From: Sphingomonas sp. BK345
GTDB lineage: Bacteria > Pseudomonadota > Alphaproteobacteria > Sphingomonadales > Sphingomonadaceae
DNA: 64,000 bases
Reading direction: 5' to 3'
Assembly: GCF_014193845.1 (NCBI RefSeq)
Contig: NZ_JACHZX010000007.1
Location: 1-64,000 of the forward strand
A model generated the notes under the pieces. It had not been told where the DNA came from and made no database searches. It saw only the letters and a program-made list of their open reading frames with translations. Below are positions 26,107 to 35,559 of this stretch, one piece after another. Positions within the stretch are counted from its first letter, which is position 1. Every line of letters begins with the position of its first letter. The position numbers and the translations under genes were made by a program.

Positions 26107-29100
26107 TCAGTTACCGCCCAGATCCGGACGTTCAAGCCGGCAATCTGTGGCCCCGAAACCGGCCTCTAAGTCAGGGTGATTATTCCCGTTTCTCCATCCT
26201 TGAAGGGCATTTTCGAGGAAGAGCAATCGGGAACAGATTATGGGAAAGCGGATGCTACTTCGCGCCGCGCTGCGGCGCTCGACCCACGCATACAGGCCCG
26301 GGAGCAGAAGCAACGTGAGGATCGTCGACGTAACGATACCGCCGATCACCACGGTCGCGAGTGGCCGCTGCACCTCGGCGCCGGCACCGGTCGCGATCGC
26401 CATCGGCACGAAGCCGATCGAGGCGACCAGCGCGGTGGAGAGCACGGGGCGCAGCCGGTCGCGCGCGCCGCGCCGCACCGCCTCCTCCACCTCGACCGGC
26501 TCGCCTTCGCGGCCGTCGCGCAGCGAGTTGATATGGTCGATCAGTACCAACCCGTTGAGCATCGCGATGCCCGACAGCGCGATGAAACCGATCGCGGCGG
26601 TGATCGAGAAGGGCATGCCGCGCAGCCACAGCGCCAGCACCCCGCCGGTCACCGCGAACGGGATGCCGGTATAGACGATCGCGGCCTCGCGCACGCTACC
26701 GAGCGCGGCATAGACCAGCGCGAAGATCAGCACGAGCGCGGCGGGCACCACGATCGCGAGGCGGCGCCGCGCCGCCTCGAGCTGGTGATATTGCCCGCCG
26801 AACTCGACGCGATAATCGGGCGGCAGCCCCACCTTGCCGTCGATCGCGGCGCGCGCGGGTGACATAGCCCTCGAGGTCGCTGGTGGACAGATTGACCATC
26901 AGCGCGGCGCGGCGACTGCCGTTGTCGTGCAGGATCGGCTCGACCATGCGCGTCTGGCGCAGCCTTGCCACGCGCGACAACGGCACCATACCATCTTCGC
27001 CGACGCGCAGTGGCAGCGCCAGGATCGCCGCCGGGTCGGCGCGCAGCGCCTCGTTCATGCGGATCACGATCGCGTGGCGCGCGGCGTCGTGCGGGATGAA
27101 GCCGACCTCGGCGCCCGCGATCGCGTCGGTGATCGCGCGGTTGACCTCCTGCGTGCCGAGCCCGAGCCGCAGCAGCGCGGCGCGGTCTAGCTCGACCACG
27201 ATCGTCTTCGGCCGGCCCGCGGTCTCGAACTCCACCCCCTCGGTGCCGGGCAGCCGCTCCAGAATGGCCTTGGCGCGGGCGGCGGCGCGCTCGAGCACGT
27301 CATAGTCGTCGCCGTAGAGTTTGACCGAGACGTCGGCGCGGACGCCCTCGAGCATCTCATTGAAGCGCATCTCGATCGGCTGCGCGAAGTCGAAGTTCTG
27401 GCCGGCGTAGACGCCCCGCGCAACGCGCTCGATCCCGGCGATCAGCTCCTGTTTCGTGCGCGGCTTGCCCTCGCGCTGCGGCCAGTTCTTCTCTGGCGTA
27501 TAGAAGACGTAGAGGTCGTTCTCGTTGGGCGGCATCGGATCGGTCGCCACCTCGCTCGTGCCGATGCGCGAGAAGGTGTGCGTCACCTGCGGGAAGGCGC
27601 GGCGGATCGCCCGCTCGGTGCGCTGCTCGATCGCGAGACTCTGCTCCAGCGAGAGACCGACCGGACGGTACACCATCGCCGTGATCGCGCCCTCGTCGAG
27701 CTGCGGCGTGAACTGCGAGCCGAGCGAGCGGAACGCCAACGCGGTGCCGCCGAGCAGCGCCAGCGCGGCCAGCACCAGCAGCAGCGGATGCGCCAGCGCT
27801 CGCTCGAGCAGCGGGGCATAGCCGCGCTGGGCATAGCCGATTACCCCGGTCGCGTTCCCGTCGCCATGATCGCGGGAGGGCGCGCGCAACAGCCAGGCCG
27901 ACAGCGCCGGCACGATGGTGAAGGTCCAAGCGATACCGGCGACGATCGCCAGCATCACCGCCTGCGCCATCGGCTGGAAGAGCTTGCCCTCGACCCCGCC
28001 GAGGCTGAGCACGGGCACGTAGACCAGGGCGATGATCGCGATCCCGAAACAGGTCGGCCGCGCCACCGTCCGCGCGGCGCGCGCCACCGTCTCGCGGCGC
28101 TCCTCCGCGGTGAGATCCTCGCCCTTGTCGCGACGGCGGGCGGCGAGCAGGCGCAGGCTGTTCTCGACGACGACGATCGCGCCGTCGACGATCAGGCCGA
28201 AGTCGAGCGCGCTCAGGCTCATCAGATTGCCCGACAGGCCGATCGCGTGCATCCCGCTGACGGTGACAAGAAAGGCGAGCGGGATCACAAACGCCACGAT
28301 CAGCGCCGCGCGCCAATTGCCCATCACCACCAGCAGCACCAGCGCGACGAGCAGCGCACCCTCGCCGAGGTTGCGCTCGACGGTATGGATGGTGCGGTCG
28401 ACCAGGTCGGCGCGGCTGTACTGGCGATCGATCACCATGCCCCGCGGCAGCGCGGCGCGGACGCCGGGCAGCGCGTCCTCGACCGGCAGCGCGACCTGGC
28501 GGCTGTTCTGCCCGACCAGCATCATCACCGTGCCGAGCACGGTTTCGCGCCCGTTCTGCGTCGCCGCGCCCTGCCGCGGCGCGGCGCCGATTACCACGTC
28601 GGCGAGGTCGCGCACCTGCAGCGGCAGCACGCCGCCCGCGAACTTGACCGGGATCGAGCCGATCTGCGTCGCATCCATCACGCGTGCGTCGGTGCGGACG
28701 GTGAAGCGCTCGCTCCCGCGGCTGACCACACCGCCACCCGCATTCTCGACGTTGCGCCCGACCGCCTCGGCCAGCTCGGCGGCGGTCACGCCGTGCAGCA
28801 TCAGCCAGCGCGGGTCGGGCTCGACCACGAACTGGAGCTCGAGGCCGCCGTTCGAGTTGACGTCGGCGACCCCCGCGACCGAGCGCAGCATCGGCCGGAC
28901 GGTATATTCCTGCGCCTCGTACAGCGCCATCAGCTGCTGCTGCGGCGACATGCCGGCGGGCGGCCGGCGCCACTCCAGCTCGTAATAATAGATCTCGCCC
29001 AGCCCGGTGGTGATCGGCGCGAGCTGGGGCGTGCTGCCCGCGGGCAGCTGGTCGCGCACCGCGGCGAGCCGCTCGGTGACGAGCTGGCGCGCGCGCAGCT

Positions 29101-29404
29101 GGTCAGTGCCGTCCTTGTACAGCAGCGTGACCTGGCTGAGCCCGGTCTTGGTGAGCGAACGCGTCTGGTCGAGGCCTGGCTGGCCGCCCATCGCGCGCTC
29201 GAGCGGCAGCGTCACCAGCCGCTCGATCTCCTCGGGCGCGAGCGCAGGCACCTGGGTGTTGATCTGCACCTGCACACCGGTGATGTCGGGGATGGCGTCG
29301 ATCTGCAGGCTGGCGAACGACCACAGCCCCAGCGCGGCGACGATCGCACCGATCAGCGCGACCGCGAGGCGGTGGTGGGTCACCCAGCGGAGCAGCCGGC
29401 TCAT
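26107..29404 (-). pseudogene. czcA: CzcA/CusA-type heavy-metal RND efflux pump, frameshifted
   Basis: The first 850 or so residues are a normal heavy-metal RND protein. They show IDAIPDITGVQVQINTQVP, the transmembrane DFGLIVDGAIVVVEN motif that carries the proton-relay Asp of CzcA-type pumps, and a large periplasmic domain. After NLSTSDLEGYV the frame is lost in a GCGCGCG run (26849-26858). The remaining pump continues in another frame as DGKVGLPPDYRVEFGGQ, then the last transmembrane helices, ending near LLLPGLYAWVERR. Compared with the usual spacing in the family, two bases are missing (or one is extra). About 45 unrelated residues follow before the stop, so the natural 3' end may also be lost. 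The start overlaps the czcC stop by 4 bp. Confidence 0.85.
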
Positions 29405-30681
29405 CGCGGCAGCGCGTCGCCGCCGTTGAGCGCCCGCAGCTGGAGCAGCGCCTCGATCGCCTCGCGTCGCGTGTCGAGCACCGCGGTGGTGGCGTCGACA
29501 TAGGCCTGCTGCATCTGCGTGTAGGTCGCCAGCGGGATCGCGCCGAGGCGATAGTTGCGGTCGGCGCCGGCGGCCGCGGCGGCGAAGCGGCGCGGCGCCT
29601 CATCGCCCCAGCGCGCCAGCGCCGCGCGCTTGGCCTCATATTGGGCTGACCGGTCGAACACGTCGCGCGTGACGCGGCGCTCGGCGCTGATCAGCGTGGC
29701 GTTGGCTTGCGCCTGGCGCCCCTGCTCGGCGGCGACCTCGCCGGCCTGGCGGTTCCACAGCGGGATCGTGGTCGACAGCCGCACGCCGTAGTTGGTCTCG
29801 CGGATGTCGGAGCGCGCGCGATCGTAATAGGGGCCGACGCTGACCACCGGCACGCGCGCCTCGCGCGCGAGATCGACTCGCAACCCCTGCTGCTCGAGCT
29901 GGGCGCGGAGCGCGCGCAACTCGAAGTTGTTCTCGTCCGCCGCGGCGGCCAGCGTCGGACCGGCGGGCAACGCGTCAAGGCCCATGTCGGGGCGCACCAC
30001 CCGCAACCGCGCTGCGAAGGGCTGACCGCGCAGCTGGTTGAGCTCGTACAGGATCGAATTGGCGTCGGCGTCGGCCGCGGCGGCGGTGCGCTCGGCAGTC
30101 ACCGCGCCGGCTTCCAGCGCGGTCGCCTCAAGCACGGGGGAGGGCCCGGCCGGATCGCGCGACACGATCACGCGCGTCAGCGTGCGCATCCGCGTAGCCA
30201 CCGTGCGCGCCGCCGCGGCCTTTTCGTCGGCGGCGAACAGGCCGTAGCCGAGCGAGCGCGCGCGCGCCGCCAGCGTCGCGTCGAACTGGCGCAAGCCCAG
30301 CTCGGCGAACCCGAGCTGGCGCTCGGCGATGGCGCGGCGCAGCGCGATGCGGCCGCCGAACTCGATCGGCTGCACTATCGACACCGCGTAGGTCACGCCC
30401 TCGCCGGCGAGCGCGCCGCTGGTCACGTCCTGCGCGCGGCGCTGGCCGAACTCGACCACCGCCTCGGGATCGGCCCAGCGGCCCGCGACCTGCTGCTCGA
30501 CCCGCGCGGTGGCGATCTGGCGCTCGTAATATTGCCGCTCAGGGTTGTTGGCGACGACATCGCGCGCGAGCGCATCGAGCGAGACGGCCGGTGCGGCGAC
30601 CGCCTGCGCCATCGCCGGCGCGGCCGATGCCAGCGCGGGCAGGAAGAGGCAAGCTAGCATTGCGGGCGCGACACGGCGCAT
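29401..30681 (-). CDS. czcC: CzcC-type outer-membrane efflux protein (TolC family)
   Basis: 426 residues. The signal peptide is followed by two long coiled-coil-like OEP repeats. Typical strings are VSLDALARDVVANNPE at the start of the first, and FELRALRAQLEQQGLRVDLAREARVPVVSVGPYYDRAR in the second, with IPLWNRQAGEVA as in CzcC/CusC. It would form the trimeric outer-membrane duct of a metal efflux complex. Its stop overlaps the czcA start. The periplasmic adaptor czcB that normally lies between them is absent here. Confidence 0.85.
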   Translation of the reverse strand: MRRVAPAMLACLFLPALASAAPAMAQAVAAPAVSLDALARDVVANNPERQYYERQIATARVEQQVAGRWADPEAVVEFGQRRAQDVTSGALAGEGVTYAVSIVQPIEFGGRIALRRAIAERQLGFAELGLRQFDATLAARARSLGYGLFAADEKAAAARTVATRMRTLTRVIVSRDPAGPSPVLEATALEAGAVTAERTAAAADADANSILYELNQLRGQPFAARLRVVRPDMGLDALPAGPTLAAAADENNFELRALRAQLEQQGLRVDLAREARVPVVSVGPYYDRARSDIRETNYGVRLSTTIPLWNRQAGEVAAEQGRQAQANATLISAERRVTRDVFDRSAQYEAKRAALARWGDEAPRRFAAAAAGADRNYRLGAIPLATYTQMQQAYVDATTAVLDTRREAIEALLQLRALNGGDALPR

Positions 30682-30750
30682 CGATCACTTCCGTTCCTTC
30701 GCCCCGCTCCCTGCTAGCGGCGCGGTGCGGGTACCGTCGACTAAATCCCG

Positions 30751-30784
30751 GTTCAGAGTCTGAACTGCTATTCAGTTGATTCAG
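30751..30784. promoter_or_regulatory. Candidate metal-response operator between czcC and the regulator remnant
   Basis: GTTCAGA-G-TCTGAAC (30751-30765) is a perfect 7-bp palindrome. TTCAG recurs at 30771-30775 and 30780-30784. OmpR-family regulators of metal pumps (CzcR, CopR) bind TTCA-type repeats in such divergent gaps. The cognate regulator gene next to it is truncated. Confidence 0.45.
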
Positions 30785-30806
30785 CGCGCCGGTCGGACGC
30801 ACATCC

Positions 30807-30990
30807 ATGCGCGTGACGCGGATCCTGCTCCTCGAGGACGACGCCGGCACGGCGACCGAGATCCTGCTCGAGCTCGCCGTCGCCGGCCATCAGGCGCTCC
30901 ACCGCACCACGCTCGCCGGCGCGGCCGACGCGATGCGCGAGAGCGCGATCGACGCGATGATCGTCGACCGCCAGCTCCCCGACGGTGACG
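30807..30990 (+). pseudogene. Truncated response-regulator receiver domain (CzcR-like remnant)
   Basis: The first about 61 codons encode the start of a receiver domain: TRILLLEDDAGTATEILLEL with the acidic pair, and AMIVDRQLPDGD, which holds the phosphorylation Asp. The homology stops there. The frame then runs to a stop at 31067 through a basic, unrelated sequence that is antisense to the next gene. The rest of the receiver domain, the DNA-binding domain and any sensor kinase are missing. Its divergent position opposite czcC is that of a metal-responsive regulator. Confidence 0.75.
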
Positions 30991-31167
30991 TGTCGGCTCC
31001 CCGGCCTCGGTGTCCGATCCGGCCTCCTCGACGCCGACGGTGTTGTAGGGCCCATCAGCCGCAATGAAGATGTCCGTTCGTTCGATCTCGAACTGCTGGA
31101 CCAGTCGCTCGACCGTCATCCCCGCTTCACGCCGCGTGTCGAATTTTGCACTAAGGCTCGTGCTCAT
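30991..31167 (-). pseudogene. 3'-truncated small stress-type protein
   Basis: From the ATG at 31167 the frame encodes MSTSLSAKFDTRREAGMTV followed by ERLVQQFEIERTDIFIAADG and ends its plausible part at GSDTEAGEPT. This looks like a small family of sphingomonad/rhizobial proteins (an N-terminal beta-alpha unit with RTDIFV-type strand) that I remember as hypothetical. Downstream codons are antisense to the response-regulator remnant and Arg-rich, so the natural C-terminus is gone. Both this gene and the regulator end at the same junction near 30988-30998. Confidence 0.55.
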
Positions 31168-31229
31168 GGTGTTCTCTTCTCAGTAGAGGGGCTCACATCA
31201 GTAGGCAGAAGGTTGGACAGGTCGGGCCG

Positions 31230-31550
31230 TTAATCGGCTCCTTCGTTCGCATCGATGTTGCGACCGGCTTGGGCGAGCTTCTCGGTCTTGTGGGGATCGT
31301 CCGCATCGACCTGCGAAGCAATATCCTGATCAGCTTTCGACGATCTGTTCTCGTCCTTCTGTGATCCACTCGGCCGGGATGTCGCGTTCAGCGGCTTCTG
31401 ATCGTCGTTCAGTTCGCCGTCATTGCCATCTTCGGTGACGCTGGCTTCGTCCTCACCGCCGTCGGGATTGAACGGCCTCTTCGCCGCATCGTCATAGAGC
31501 TCGTGGTTGTTCGAGCCGCGGTCGTCGCCCGGTGCGTTGGCGTCAGTCAT
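31230..31550 (-). CDS. Small acidic, hydrophilic hypothetical protein
   Basis: 106 residues from the ATG at 31550, chosen because the longer form adds a non-conserved-looking leader. The sequence is rich in Asp, Asn, Glu, Lys and Ser and poor in hydrophobic residues (NNHELYDDAAKRPFNPDGG, KADQDIASQVDADDPHKTE). It is likely disordered. No family recognised. It lies among general-stress-type genes. Confidence 0.5.
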   Translation of the reverse strand: MTDANAPGDDRGSNNHELYDDAAKRPFNPDGGEDEASVTEDGNDGELNDDQKPLNATSRPSGSQKDENRSSKADQDIASQVDADDPHKTEKLAQAGRNIDANEGAD

Positions 31551-31737
31551 GGGTGTTCTCCATCCACATTGACCACGCAATGGCTGCGACATTGGGCTCA
31601 AGGATCCAAGCGATTGTAATTACGGTGCTTGTAGGCGCTCGCGGCATATCGGTCGGGCCTGAAACGCAAGCAGGATCGTTGGCCGTTTCGAACGTATCGC
31701 CGAGCCGTGATGCGAACCCCCGACAAGGAGATCTCCG

Positions 31738-32916
31738 ATGCGCGCACTCTGCTGGCATGGAAAAGGCGACGTACGCGTCGACGCCGTTCCTGAACCCGAG
31801 ATCCAGCATCCACGCGACGCCATCATCAAGGTGACGGCCTGCGCGATCTGCGGATCCGATCTTCATCTCCTCGACGGCTATCAGCCGACAATGGAGGCAG
31901 GCGACATCCTCGGTCACGAGAACATGGGCGTCGTGGTCGCGTTGGGCTCCGAGGTGACCAACCTGAAGATCGGTGATCGGGTCGTGGTTCCCTTCACCAT
32001 CAGCTGCGGCGACTGCTTCTTCTGCCGCAGGGGTCTGTTCTCGGCGTGCGAGCGCACCAACCCCAATGCCGAGATGGCGATCAAGGCGATGGGCCACTCG
32101 CCTGCCGGCCTGTTCGGCTTCAGCCACATGCTTGGCGGCTACTGCGGCGGTCAGGCCGAGTACCTGCGCGTGCCCATGGCCGACGTTGGCCCGATCAAGG
32201 TGCCCGACAGTGTGACCGACGAGCAGGCGCTGTTCCTCTCCGACATCTTCCCGACCGGGTACATGGCCGCCGAGAACGCGCAGATTGAGCCCGGCGACAC
32301 CGTCGCCATTTGGGGCTGCGGTCCGGTCGGCCAGTTCGCCATCCGCTCCGCACTGATGCTGGGGGCCGGACGGGTGATCGCCATCGACGACGTTCCCGAG
32401 CGCCTCGCGATGGCCGAGGCTGGCGGCGCAGAGACGATCGACTTCTCTCAGGTCGAGGACGTCTACGACGAGCTGCAGTTCCGCACGAAAGGCCGTGGAC
32501 CCGACAGCTGCATCGATGCCGTCGGCTGCGAGGCCTCAGCGCATGGCTCGGCTGACTCCGTTCTAGACAAGGTCAAGGCGGCGACATTCCTCGCTACTGA
32601 CCGCGTGCACGTCCTGCGCGAGGCGATCATGAGCTGCCGGATGGGCGGTACCGTGTCGATCCCGGGCGTGTACGTCGGAATGGGCGACAAGATCCCGATC
32701 GGGGCGATGATGAACAAGGGCCTGACCATCAAGACCGGGCAGACCCATGTTCAGCGCTACACGGCACCCTTGCTCGCACGCATTGAAGCGGGCGACATAG
32801 ATCCAAGCTTCGTCGTCACGCATCCGGCCAGTCTCGAGGACGCGCCCGCGATGTACGAGAAGTTCCGTGACAAGAAGGAGGGCGTCATAAAGGTCGTCCT
32901 GCGCCCCCACGGCTGA
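31738..32916 (+). CDS. Zinc-dependent alcohol dehydrogenase (formaldehyde-dehydrogenase-like)
   Basis: 392 residues, with AAGGAG six bases before the ATG. The catalytic-zinc region AICGSDLHLLDGY and GHENMGVV is followed by the structural-zinc Cys cluster CGDCFFCRRGLFSAC. The NAD-binding motif is WGCGPVGQFAIRSA. The length and the insertion before the Rossmann domain (MLGGYCGGQAEYLRVP) match the glutathione-independent formaldehyde dehydrogenase-like branch of medium-chain dehydrogenases. It probably oxidises an alcohol or aldehyde in the cytoplasm. The substrate is not determined. Confidence 0.88.
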   Translation: MRALCWHGKGDVRVDAVPEPEIQHPRDAIIKVTACAICGSDLHLLDGYQPTMEAGDILGHENMGVVVALGSEVTNLKIGDRVVVPFTISCGDCFFCRRGLFSACERTNPNAEMAIKAMGHSPAGLFGFSHMLGGYCGGQAEYLRVPMADVGPIKVPDSVTDEQALFLSDIFPTGYMAAENAQIEPGDTVAIWGCGPVGQFAIRSALMLGAGRVIAIDDVPERLAMAEAGGAETIDFSQVEDVYDELQFRTKGRGPDSCIDAVGCEASAHGSADSVLDKVKAATFLATDRVHVLREAIMSCRMGGTVSIPGVYVGMGDKIPIGAMMNKGLTIKTGQTHVQRYTAPLLARIEAGDIDPSFVVTHPASLEDAPAMYEKFRDKKEGVIKVVLRPHG

Positions 32917-33024
32917 CGTGCGCCGCGGACGTCGCCGAAGACTGATCCGTAGCGATCATGGGGTCTCACCGGCCCATGATCGCGCAGGTCGTTGCTGCAC
33001 CAATGGCGTGTGCAGCGCGCCTCC

Positions 33025-33690
33025 TCAGCCGTTCAGCGGCGAGGCCTCGAAGTCAGCGAGCAGGGCGGCGACGTTGTCGTACAGCGCCACGGCTCCCGCG
33101 TCCGTCAGCGTCTCGTCGCTGAACTTGCCCGAGCGGACGCCCACTGCGGCGATGCCGCACTTGGCGGCCGCTTTGATGTCGTAGGGCGAGTCACCGACGA
33201 CGATCACCTCATTGGCACTGAGCGGCGACAGCTTCTTGAGCGCGGTGGCAAAAATGTCAGGCGCAGGCTTGGTCTTCTCCACGTCATCCGAAGTGGTCGA
33301 GACGCCGACGATCTCCCGGGCATCCAGCAGTCCGAGATAGTGCGCGAGTTCATCCGAGGATGCAGATGACGCCAGTACGACTTGCCGGCCGCTGTCCTTG
33401 ACCCTGACGAGCAACTCCTTCGCGGCGACGAAGGGTTTCACCTGTTCCAGGTAATTGGCCTTGAAGATCCGGCCGCGCTCCTCGCCTATCCTATCCTGCT
33501 CGGCCTCGCCGGTGTTGGGTAGTAGCGTCGGCACGAGCATGTCGGTGCCCTTGCCGATTTGGTCATGGACCACCTGATCGTCGAATGTCGCGCCAATCTG
33601 GCCAAAGACGGCCTGCCATGCCGCCACGTGGTAGTCGTTGCTGTCCACGAGGGTGCCGTCGATGTCGAATAATACCGCCTTGATCGTCAT
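33025..33690 (-). CDS. HAD-family hydrolase (phosphoglycolate-phosphatase-like)
   Basis: 221 residues from the ATG at 33690, preceded by AGGAG. Motif I is FDIDGTLVDSNDYH, motif II is VLASSASSDEL, and motifs III/IV are KTKPAPDIFATAL and VIVVGDSPYDIKAA. This is a complete subfamily-I HAD phosphatase with a helical cap. The substrate is a small phosphorylated metabolite; which one is not visible. Confidence 0.88.
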   Translation of the reverse strand: MTIKAVLFDIDGTLVDSNDYHVAAWQAVFGQIGATFDDQVVHDQIGKGTDMLVPTLLPNTGEAEQDRIGEERGRIFKANYLEQVKPFVAAKELLVRVKDSGRQVVLASSASSDELAHYLGLLDAREIVGVSTTSDDVEKTKPAPDIFATALKKLSPLSANEVIVVGDSPYDIKAAAKCGIAAVGVRSGKFSDETLTDAGAVALYDNVAALLADFEASPLNG

Positions 33691-33941
33691 GGTGTCGCCG
33701 CTCCTGAGTGACCGTTCCAACGCACGGCAGACGGTGATCGGCACCACGAGATAGTGCGTTTGGCACTGCTGCTTGGTGGGCTGCGAGTTAGACGATGAAG
33801 CATCAGGGATAGCAGCGGACCGTTCATCGTCACCGCCTCCGATCACGATGAACAAGTGTCCGCTTCCGGGGCAGATCAAAATGCCGGTGAATGACCGGAG
33901 ATGGGTCTAGGCGATCAGCTGATCCTGCCGAAAAAGGCCAT

Positions 33942-34139
33942 TCACCGTTCGCCCGGCTGACCGCCGGGAACAGGGTCACGATGCCCATCCACAGGCCCGA
34001 TACCCGTGGCCGTGTGCTTGCCCTCTGCGTCGCTACGGATCGGGTCACGCTCGACCTCACGGTCTTTGGCGTCGGCGCCCGCCTGACGATTGGCTGCATC
34101 CAGCCGGGCCTTGAGCAAGGGCATCTCGGACTTCTTCAT
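33942..34139 (-). CDS. Small hydrophilic hypothetical protein
   Basis: 65 residues from an ATG with AAGGGA about eight bases upstream. The protein starts MKKSEMPLLKARLDAANRQ and becomes Gly/Pro/Asp-rich and charged (GADAKDREVERDPIRSDAEG). Composition and ribosome site suggest a real small gene. No family recognised. Confidence 0.45.
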   Translation of the reverse strand: MKKSEMPLLKARLDAANRQAGADAKDREVERDPIRSDAEGKHTATGIGPVDGHRDPVPGGQPGER

Positions 34140-34390
34140 GGATCAGTCCCTTGTGATCGCGTGCCTATCCGCGCCGGGTGCCCAGCTCGAGCTGGCGTGC
34201 GAGCTCCTCGTGGTTGATCGACAGGATGCCGGCGGATGCCGGCGAGCGCTTGAATTCGTAGTTGGCGGTAGCAATCGGGCTGTGTCGGCGAGGCTGCATC
34301 GGGTCGTTGAACGTCTTGAACATCGCTGCCCGTCTACACGATCAGCCGGGTCGGCGCCACCACATGACCGATCCAGGAGCGCTGTCCGGC

Positions 34391-34600
34391 CTAGTTTCTG
34401 TGTGGTGAACTCTCGGGCTGAAGCCAGGCGAGCGCGGGATCTACGCTCTTGTCCTGCTCAACCACCCTTCGCACCAACTTTGGCGTATCCATCGGAAGCC
34501 GGATCGCGCCAGGCGTTTGCGATAGTAGCTCGAGCAAGTTGGTGGTGACGATCTCGCCGCTCCGGCGCGCTCGCCGGTAGGCTCTCAGTGCCTGGTCCAT
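34391..34600 (-). CDS. Possible small hypothetical protein
   Basis: 69 residues from an internal ATG at 34600 (MDQALRAYRRARRSGEIV onward), with a balanced amino-acid mix (TNLLELLSQTPGAIRLPMDT). It has no recognised domain and no strong ribosome site. It sits in a stretch of degraded DNA, so it could be a remnant or a chance frame. Confidence 0.3.
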   Translation of the reverse strand: MDQALRAYRRARRSGEIVTTNLLELLSQTPGAIRLPMDTPKLVRRVVEQDKSVDPALAWLQPESSPHRN

Positions 34601-34742
34601 GGACCCGCCTACGCGTCGCCGCAGGTTGGTGCAAAGCAAGATCTATCCAGAGCGGATTGTTCCGCGCATCGTCACAATCCAAAGCGTTAGCGAGCTCGGC
34701 TGTCATAGAGCGACATCCAGCCATTTGCGTGATTGGCGCGGG

Positions 34743-35360
34743 TCACGTCATCTGCGCGCCTCGGATCCGCCTCTCCGCTTGCCTGTCAAAGCCAGCCAGC
34801 CGACCGTTCTGCAGTACGCCCCGAAGACCGGGCACCGGTGTGAACGAGCGGCCGGACTTGGGAGGCGGGTGGGAGCCCTTGAATGGCCGCTTCTGGTCGT
34901 CCGCCTCAAGGGGAGAGGAGCCATTCGCTCCACCGTCCGCTCGCCGCCCTGTGCTGACTCTATCGTCCCATTGTACTCGATTGAACCCAAATGATGCCAG
35001 CAGCGCCTGTGCCTCCGCTCCGCGCAGATAGCTGGCTAGCCGCTTAGCGGCCCCCATGCGACGGCCGTCCTTCGATGTAGAGACTATTGTCATTCCGTAG
35101 CGGATCGGAACCGCGAGCGCCGCTGGCACGCGAGCCTTTGCTACGCTCGTGTCGGGCCTCGCGACCCGCGAGCTGCAATAGCCCATTGATGTGTCAATGT
35201 TGCGCCGGATCATGCCATCGGCTGCGCTACCGGTCGGTGCCGCAGCAGGTTCCTCGATCCGGCTTCCCACGACAGCCCTCGCCGTCTTCACCGGATCGAT
35301 GGCCGCTTCGTCGCCCGCGACTGACTCCATGTTGAGGTTGAATTCGCCTGAGGTTCTCAT
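34743..35360 (-). pseudogene. Remnant of a molybdate ABC-transporter binding protein (ModA-like C-lobe)
   Basis: The frame encodes 205 residues, but only residues about 50-130 look like a known family. DTSMGYCSSRVA, VPAALAVPIRYGMTIVSTS and AKRLASYLRGAEAQALLASFGF correspond to the C-terminal lobe of ModA-type proteins, where the last stretch is the usual conserved end. The signal peptide and N-lobe are missing. The codons after FGFNRVQ run on into Arg/Gly-rich sequence. No modBC genes are nearby. It is best read as a truncated remnant. Confidence 0.55.
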
Positions 35361-35559
35361 GTCAGTCCGACGCTGACCCCCGGCTCACGCCGACCCGTGC
35401 CGATCCACTCTCCCTAACTCAAATGTAAATTCAAATACTACAGCAGAGCTGATCGTAACGCTCACGGTTCGATTAGTGCAGACTGCAATAAAGAGGTTTG
35501 CCGTTGAACTAGGAGCCTGCACGGACGTTAGCGCGACAAAATCATATAAGGTGATGGTT

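Noticed and set aside
27578..29503. A 641-codon frame opposite czcA
   Set aside because: Same antisense effect; it has no hydrophobic core or motif.
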